Under the pieces are notes generated by a model that ran no database searches, was not told the origin of the DNA, and worked only from the letters and a program-made list of their open reading frames with translations. From assembly GCF_964340395.1 (NCBI RefSeq), contig NC_135560.1, forward strand, positions 16,662,598 to 16,722,597: a stretch of 60,000 bases of DNA, written 5' to 3'. The position numbers and the translations under genes were made by a program. The DNA is from Glandiceps talaboti. Lineage: Eukaryota; Hemichordata; Enteropneusta; Spengelidae. This document shows, piece after piece, positions 53,435 through 60,000 of this stretch. The stretch's first letter is position 1. Every line of letters begins with the position of its first letter.

Positions 53435-53440
53435 AATAAA
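53435..53440 (+). terminator. candidate poly(A) signal 1
   Basis: AATAAA 279 bases after the A2M stop; no strong GU-rich element nearby. Confidence 0.35.
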
Positions 53441-53852
53441 TGATGTTGGCGGCATTTGACAAACCATTATAAGGTGCAAAATAACTCATTTACAGAGAAA
53501 TATAAAGTTAAAGTGAAACCTGGACCGTGAATTAAATGACAACATTGTTGTATAAAAAAGTACAGTTCATAAGTCAATGAAATGAATGTATTCTAAAGTA
53601 AATCTAGCTAATAAAAGTAATGCAGAATGAATTAAATTTGATGTCAGTTTTGGCAAACCCAATGACTTACACAAGAAAGAGGTGTATCAGAGAACTGTTT
53701 TTAATTGTTGTTAATAAGTAATTTTATCAGTCTAAATGTTCTTATTTTTGTGATATTTTTTGTAATTTTTCTTATATGATTTGATGATTTCACTCACATG
53801 AAGGTAACTCTTTTCTACTTCAAATAGTACTTGAAAGTGTGTATGGAATTCA

Positions 53853-53858
53853 AATAAA
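53853..53858 (+). terminator. candidate poly(A) signal 2
   Basis: AATAAA about 700 bases after the stop, followed by TTTGAGTGTTTTATTT, a plausible downstream U/GU element. Confidence 0.45.
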
Positions 53859-53979
53859 ATCTTTGGAATGACCACCATTTTGGATTTGAGTGTTTTATTT
53901 CATAGTAAGTAAGTGTTTATATATATCACAATATGTTGTTAAGGTTCAGTAATGGTACAATACTAGTCATACTAAAGTG

Positions 53980-54082
53980 TATGTCTGTCTGTCTGTCTAT
54001 TTGTTTGTCTATTTGTTTGTCTATGTGTATGTATGTATGTATGTATGTATGTATGTATGTATGTATGTATGTATGTATGTTT
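53980..54082. repeat. (GTCT)n then (GTAT)n microsatellite
   Basis: GTCTGTCTGTCTATTTGTTT grades into about 13 uninterrupted TATG units. Confidence 0.97.
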
Positions 54083-54456
54083 ATTTATATTTGGTCAAGA
54101 AAACACTCAAGATCTACCATATTCTGTGCTAATAAATTGATCTGAAAATTGGTAGGGATTTAGCCTGCCTGTAAGGTGAATCTTTACTCCATAGTTTTAT
54201 GTGGTAAAGGCTACCAAACTCTGATTCTACTCGGAATACTGATTATTCTTGCAAGTCTTGATTTGTGTTTGACTAACAGGTGTCCAAACCATAATACCAT
54301 AATAGTTTATCTACAACTATTGTATACATGGAGATATAACTTGTAAAACACTTACTTATACCCGCACAGATATAGTGTACTTACTAAGTACATTGAGAGG
54401 ATGTTTGGCACCTGAGGGTGCTTGACTGAAGTCATCAATATTAAAGAGGAAGTAAA

Positions 54457-54789
54457 GGCATTTTCATAAAATATGGGTTCTGGAGAGTCATTTAATGATT
54501 TTACATGTACATCACCTACAAGTATTTGCAATTTCAGAGAAATATGAAGTTGATCTTGCGCCTTTGAAGTTGTATCTTTTCTGTGGGCCATTGCATAGTG
54601 GGAGTCGGCAGAAATACATTCATCGTTATACAATGAATTTTCATGAGAGATGTTTCACACTGAAGGGAATAAGCACTCAGGATAAAGGCTAAAGATGAAC
54701 TTGATGTTTCTCTGCAATCACAAATAATTGTAGGTGATGTAAAAATCATGGAATGATTCTCCAGAACTCATAGTTTATGAAAATGTCTC
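54457..54789. mobile_element. inverted-repeat element, about 95-bp ends
   Basis: GCATTTTCATAAAATATGGG then TTCTGGAGAGTCATT...TTACATGTACATCACCTACAA at the left matches the reverse complement of the right end (ACATTTTCATAAACTATGAGTTCTGGAGAATCATT...TTACATCACCTACAA). It is about 333 bp with no transposase; MITE-like. Confidence 0.85.
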
Positions 54790-54935
54790 TAGTTCCAGGA
54801 GTGGAAGCTTGCCATAGCTGTCTATTTGTAAAAACATGTAATGTTGATATTCATGGGTGTTATTGAGATTATTTTACAAAACAATTATCAACATTGAAAC
54901 CCGCAGAAGAATATTGAAAATGCTTTTGAAAAATC

Positions 54936-54968
54936 CATAGACCCTCCACCAGTGGTGGAGGGTCTATG
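54936..54968. repeat. perfect palindrome, 16-bp arms, 1-nt centre
   Basis: CATAGACCCTCCACCA - G - TGGTGGAGGGTCTATG. Confidence 0.95.
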
Positions 54969-56454
54969 AAAAATCACACCCCTGTGGGTAGACTAAAACT
55001 AGAACTAAAACAGAACCTATGTCAAAGTTTCTCAGTTAACTAAGCACACTAAAGCATTGCCAAAACTTCTTTAAAAAGATGCAATCAACATTTGAGTTCT
55101 TTTCATTCGTGTGGGTGGGTGCCTACATGCCTAAACGATGACAGCACGCGCTAACACCCACCTATTCGTCAGCTCATGGTAGCCCTCTACGGCAATAGAT
55201 GAAGAATGCCTTTGTCTTTTGCTATTCAACACACGCAAATAATGGCGCCTTCGGTAATTACAGGTGGACGGGCCTGTGGAAAAAAAAAGGGGGGGGGGGG
55301 TTCCAGATTTCACAAGTCATCTCTCTGGGGAAGGTTAGACTGTGGATTTATACGGAAGAGTTACATTATATTTTGACCTTTCTTACAGGGGTATGACAAT
55401 AGTGACCATTTCACATATAGGAAAATATATTGTATTTGTTGTTGTAAAGAAACATTGTCAATATTGATTTATAATTACTCTATTGTTCATGATTATTTGT
55501 ATTTACTGTCTAGACCCGATGTCTCATCATAGACCCTACATGAAACCTCAGACCACTTTCGATGAAACGTGTAGTATTTATGTTTGTTATTGTTCGGTGG
55601 TCGTCAGAATCAGCGGTGACACAAAAGCTACGATTTCTGGACGACGATAATTGAGCGTGCCAACTCACACCTGAAACGATATGTGTTGGTATGGTTATAA
55701 CCCACTACACAAACTTTAATATTAGCTCCGGTAGAGGACTGCTAATCCTGTACATGTCAAACACTAAGTCAACATTTTGACAGCTAAAGGGTATAAGTTG
55801 ACTTAAATGACTTTCCAGTATGTAGCCTATAGGTTCAGTCCTTACAATACCGGTTGAAATGACATTTTAGCAAACTAAAATCGACTAGTTCATCGTATAC
55901 CCTCGGGTGCAGCCTAACCCCTGACAGCTCATACTCTAAACATCTGGCGACGTCAAACCCTATATATTCTGTTTGAGATATTTGAAGGGATTATCCCAGT
56001 ATAATTGCCTAATCCTAATCCATACACAAACAGTGGGTTAAAATGTAAGCAAAAAAGCGAATATGTGATGGTCATGTCGCCAATCTGTTGTTTTGATACT
56101 CCTTTTGAAGGCGATACTCCAAAAGAGAATAAATCTTTTAACCATACTACTAAATACCATATCAAAATACCCTCAGTGACCGACTGCTCAAACTGCCTGA
56201 TCCAAGGAACAATTAATGGAAGATTTACTTTCTTTGAATGGACATATGGTGTTGAAGTGAAAAAATAAGAATTCATAAAAAAGACATGGAATGTGATTAT
56301 GTTAGTAGAAATATTAAAGGAGAACAATGTCAATGCTGATTTTAATTTAATAACTACATTTTTGTATGTTCAGGTAACCCAGAAGTCGTTTTCACAAATG
56401 CTACTCCATGTGACCATTTTAGAGTATAGTTATAATCAAGGCCAAAAATCATCT
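54969..56454. other. intergenic, nothing recognised
   Basis: About 1.5 kb without a convincing exon. Frames at 56005-56268 (+) and 55953-56333 (-) overlap on opposite strands and have no domain I know. A G10-run lies near 55291. Confidence 0.4.
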
Positions 56455-56758
56455 CCTCAAATGATGTATTAGTTCACCGTCAAATGATGTATTAATACCC
56501 TCAAATGATGTAGCAATACCGTCAAATGATGTAGCAATACCGTCAAATGATGTACTAATACCCTCTAATTATGTAGCAATACCGTCAAATGATGTATTAA
56601 TACCCTCAAATGATGTAGCAATACCGTCAAATGATGTATTAAAAGCTAGTAATAGTACGTCAAATGGTATATTGATACCCTCAAATGATGTAACTATACC
56701 GTGAAATGATATATTAATATACCCTCAAATGATATAGCAATTAATACCGTCAAATAAT
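56455..56758. repeat. 21-bp minisatellite
   Basis: About 14 degenerate units of GTCAAATGATGTAGCAATACC, alternating with a CTCAAATGATGTATTAATACC type, so there is a hint of a 42-bp dimer. Confidence 0.92.
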
Positions 56759-56788
56759 GATATTTTGCATTAACTTTTGCTCCAAAAA

Positions 56789-56909
56789 CAAACTTGATAA
56801 TTGTTACATGAAATTTTCGACCGGTATCAGTCTTTGTTAACAGACTGACTCATTATTCAGAACACTGAAGTACGCAGTCGAAAATTTCAGGTAACAATTT
56901 TCAAGTTTG
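56789..56909. mobile_element. short inverted-repeat element
   Basis: CAAACTTGATAATTGTTACA then TGAAATTTTCGAC is mirrored by GTCGAAAATTTCAGGTAACA then ATTTTCAAGTTTG, about 33-bp imperfect ends in 121 bp. No frame. Confidence 0.75.
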
Positions 56910-56954
56910 TTTCATTTGAAGACCGTCAAAAATATATTTATAATTGTTATACAG

Positions 56955-57090
56955 AATGAACCAAGCGAAGCACAGCAACATGAAAATGTTACATGCACTG
57001 TTATACCACATAACTGTTGCCAGCCACATATAGATAGATACAGTTATATGGCCAAAGGATGTACACCTTATGTAAACAGCAGGCCATACA
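56955..57090 (+). CDS. possible Cys-rich exon, weak
   Basis: After the acceptor-like TTGTTATACAG (ends 56954) a frame encodes NEPSEAQQHENVTCTVIPHN then CCQPHIDRYSYMAKGCTPYV and NSRPYK, ending at CAAG^GTGTGT. The four Cys, N-glycosylation-like NVT and plausible splice sites are suggestive of a secreted-protein exon. No partner exon is found in the window and I recognise no family. It may be chance. Confidence 0.2.
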
Positions 57091-59868
57091 AGGTGTGTGC
57101 ACAGACTTCTTGTCTGTGTTGTGTGCGACGTTGTACGGTGTTGGTTGTCTCTGCTGCCAGGAAATTTTAGTAATTCAATTCAGGGGCCAATACACGGTAC
57201 AAAAGTTACACATGTTCTCAGAATGACTAAATCTGATGTAAGAATACGGCATGGCATGATTGCTTTATTTACAATGATTTACCTTTCTTAAATGTTCCTT
57301 TGTTTTGTCGTTAAATTGGCTTTAATTTTGTATTTCTGGGAGTAATAGCCCTTTTCTAACAAGTTTTCACTTAGATATTTGATAAAAGAGAAAGATAGTA
57401 TGGAATTGTTTCAAAAGTAGCCCCGTCCACATTTGAGTGTTGCCATGTCTGTTCGACTTCAACGATGTCTTTCAACATTACCAAACTGAAAAGCAAAAGT
57501 GACGAGCATGAGTATTTTGCAGTTAGTGTATCTGTTTTGAATATCTAAGACTGAATGATCAAATATCAAGGATAGTTCATTTACATACACTTTCTGTGCG
57601 TTCGGAATTTTGGACGATCGTCGCATATGATACTGCCTTTAGTAAGAATATCTTCCAATCTGTCAGTGGTCTACGTATTATCACACATTCACAAAGTCAT
57701 GAACTTTGATAGGCGTCAACTAAGTTATATCACCAGAAAAGCTTACAAAAGATTGGTCTTTGCGCAGTTTTTACTATTTTGTAGTTGGCCTGGCAACACT
57801 CTAAGGTAAAGGTTTATTAAGCCACAACTTCTAAAAAAGCTTAATCCTCAGAAGTTAAACACACGCTATACATTTTGAGTTTTCTATTACCATGACAGGA
57901 ATCATACTATTGAATGACGTGTATTTTCAGTCGGTTCCATTGATCGTGAATCGTTTGGAAATAGCTACAGGTTGAGTACATATTAACATACACCTCGATT
58001 GGTATCATGAACTCTGAGTCTTAATGGACATGGTTATTTCAATGTGATACAAATTCCTTTATCAAGAACTGACTGTGGATATATCTGTTAATCGAAACGG
58101 ACTATAAGTTGTAGCCCAAAGTACATCAAAGCGTGTGCATTGACCGCAGGTAATTTTCGTCGACTTTAATACAAACCCCTTAGGATAATTTTCTTGATTA
58201 AGAAACCTTTGCATGCAGTGCACCGTGCCATTGATGGCATTGATAGACCCAATTTTTGAAATACGATGACGCACAATTTGCTGAACATCAACTCTTGTAC
58301 AAGGTGTATACATTAATCAAAATATGGTATCAGGGTATTGAGACTCGAATACACAACATAAATGTGCATTCAATGTAGACACCTAGGTGAACCTATTAAA
58401 GAAATGGCACACGTAATGTATCCATGACAACATCGTGACGTAGTATATCCATAAGCAATTCGTTTCCTTTAACATTACAGCCACCTGTTACTTATTTTAT
58501 AGAGAAAAAACTTCGAATATTTGAATTTCCGAAATGTTTGTGAACGATTATCTAAATGATGGGGCGGGGCAGGTTGGGTGTGTGTGTGTGTGTGGGGGGG
58601 TGGTAGGGGTACAATGTGAGCTGTTTCCCTTTCATGTGGTTTCCGTTGATAGTAAACATGTAAATTATGAAAGGACAAAAAATACACTTGTCAATCATCA
58701 TTGAAGAATGACGTTTTACTAGTATTTGAAAAACAATGAGTAAACATGTTTGACATAACAAAGGGTTAAAATAAGAAACAATAAATGAAAGAATTTGTTT
58801 CAGTGATCAAAGCTTTGGACTTTTGTGACATCCTGTACTATAGTACTTGTTTTTATCATTTGCTCAAACACATCGTCGTTAAACGACGCACCTGTATGGA
58901 ACTTACAAGTTGTGCAAGTTGTACGAGACATGATCATGAATTTCTTGCAAAGCCCAAGCCGGTTAAGCTTATTGGAAGAGGATTATTTGATTCAGGTTGT
59001 GTCGCGTCAGTCTCACTAAACTTGATATCTCATGAGATGACTACGGCTCGCAATCGCTTCTTGGAAATTCACTGTAAAGTGTGTAAGTTTATGTTCCATC
59101 CCCTCTTTGAACAAATACGTGATAGTTACTAAGCTATTATTAAGTATACGCTATAAGTCTAAACAAGACACATGTTTAGGAGATCTAAGCTTATTTAGGA
59201 GCGTTTGGTTAGCATGTTGCATTCTAATGCTATAGTGAAAGTTAATTCTAACAGGGTCCTTCGAATGATGTGTTTTTAACTCCCGAAAATGCTTGTGGTT
59301 ATTTATTTTCGTGGAAATTAAACACAAAAGTCTTACCAGTGGTCGGATGAAGCAGTATTCAATAAGGGCGTGGGCGTCGTTCGGATGTCAGATTATCGGT
59401 GTTTTTATTCAGCCATGTACGAGAGAAATTTGAGGTAAGAACCGCTACAGGCAATTTAGAATACCTCATCCTACCCTGTTTACTGTAAAAGACAGCTGCA
59501 TCCATACCCTTGAAATTGCAAGGGTGTTATTGTGACGTTACTTAAGATTGGCTGTCTGATTAGATGTTTACTTACACAGCATATGCAGAAGGAAGATTGT
59601 CTATTTAGTGTCAGTGTCATTCTACCACTCCAATATTACGAAAAATAAAGAGTAGAAAATGGGAAAACGTACTTAAGGAAAGATAAGCCTCAAATATATT
59701 GCGAAGCATAAGAATATGAGCTGACAAGGTAATCTCTCACAAACTACTTTACATTAGACTGACAACAATCTATTTGCTCAAAGAAAGCTAAGATTAATGA
59801 TTACTGAACTTAATTTTGATCCAAAAGAAGATTGGCTAGCAATTTTAATCTTTGTAAGCCTATTCAGT
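57091..59868. other. intergenic, nothing recognised
   Basis: AT-rich with scattered short frames, the longest at 58785-59132 (+), none with a known motif. A short (TG)8 and G-run lies at 58578-58602. Confidence 0.4.
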
Positions 59869-60000
59869 TATTATTCCCCAATATTTTTCTTCGTTCGGCC
59901 AAGGCAAACACGGGTGACCTAAGGAGCTTTGGCACCACGAGTCGCTAGATGAACAGTGGCAAAACCCATAGGTCATGAGTATATTTCGGCTGAATGAAGA
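59869..60000. mobile_element. hairpin repeat family C, copy cut by window end
   Basis: TTATTCCCCAATATTTTTCT then TCGTTCGGCCAAGG ... ATAGGTCATGAGTATATTTC then GGCTGAATGAAGA. The layout is identical to 51213-51360; the last roughly 15 bases of the right arm fall beyond the window. Confidence 0.8.

Larger units (their letters stand above)
53157..53858 (+). other. A2M-like 3' UTR (proposed)
   Basis: Runs from the stop to the second AATAAA. It contains a (TG)17 tract at 53201-53234 and no conserved frame. The end is inferred from the poly(A) signal only. Confidence 0.5.

Noticed and set aside
58785-59132. 115-codon + frame near the right edge
   Set aside because: No recognisable motif, overlapped by another frame, AT-rich composition; likely chance.

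Overview
The window comes from an animal nuclear genome. Protein-coding sequence is split into short exons with GT-AG introns, the DNA is AT-rich by eye, and there are many simple repeats, tRNA-derived SINEs, small inverted-repeat elements and one tyrosine-recombinase retrotransposon. Nothing looks bacterial or viral. The two recognisable host genes, pygopus and an alpha-2-macroglobulin (A2M) family gene, together with the repeat types, suggest a marine invertebrate (lophotrochozoan or non-vertebrate deuterostome). I cannot name the species.

Layout. 1-9440: the 3' part of a pygopus-like gene on + (exons 2058-2172 and 3367-3906), preceded by a roughly 0.8 kb CATCA-type satellite and followed by about 7 kb with no convincing gene but with a foldback element, a perfect 30-bp-arm hairpin and interspersed repeats. 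9440-13300: repeats, two more perfect hairpins and a somewhat GC-richer stretch that probably holds the A2M promoter. 13424-53156: one large + strand gene that I reconstruct as 32 coding exons. Reading phases agree across all 31 introns and give a 1813-residue secreted thioester protein of the A2M family. It has a signal peptide, the MG-domain landmark [13 protein letters not shown], a poly-threonine tract, a bait-like segment before ETWLW, the PYGCGEQNM thioester, the thioester/receptor-binding region, and a six-cysteine C-terminal module that looks like a netrin/C345C (NTR) domain. 53157-60000: 3' UTR, then intergenic DNA rich in small inverted-repeat elements and minisatellites, with one weak candidate exon.

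The A2M introns hold most of the unusual material. Intron 3 (about 8.6 kb) contains, antisense to the gene, a SINE, a nearly complete DIRS/Ngaro-type element (gag-like ORF, RT-RNase H ORF, tyrosine recombinase ORF) and a non-autonomous inverted-repeat transposon with an apparently perfect 9-bp target duplication. Intron 5 carries a 33-bp minisatellite that is open on both strands and continues in frame into exon 6. Intron 15 carries three tandem copies of the 3' end of exon 15, two with intact 5' splice sites. Several introns carry (TG)n tracts, all in the sense orientation.

Functionally, pygopus is a nuclear Wnt co-activator with a PHD finger, and the A2M-like protein is an extracellular protease-trapping or opsonin-like immune protein. 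I see no reason to think the two genes work together. I did not find an obviously undescribed multigene system. The best leads are the A2M+NTR+polyThr architecture, the exon-15 fragment duplications, the in-frame minisatellite and the recombinase whose C-terminus is encoded by the element's own terminal repeats.
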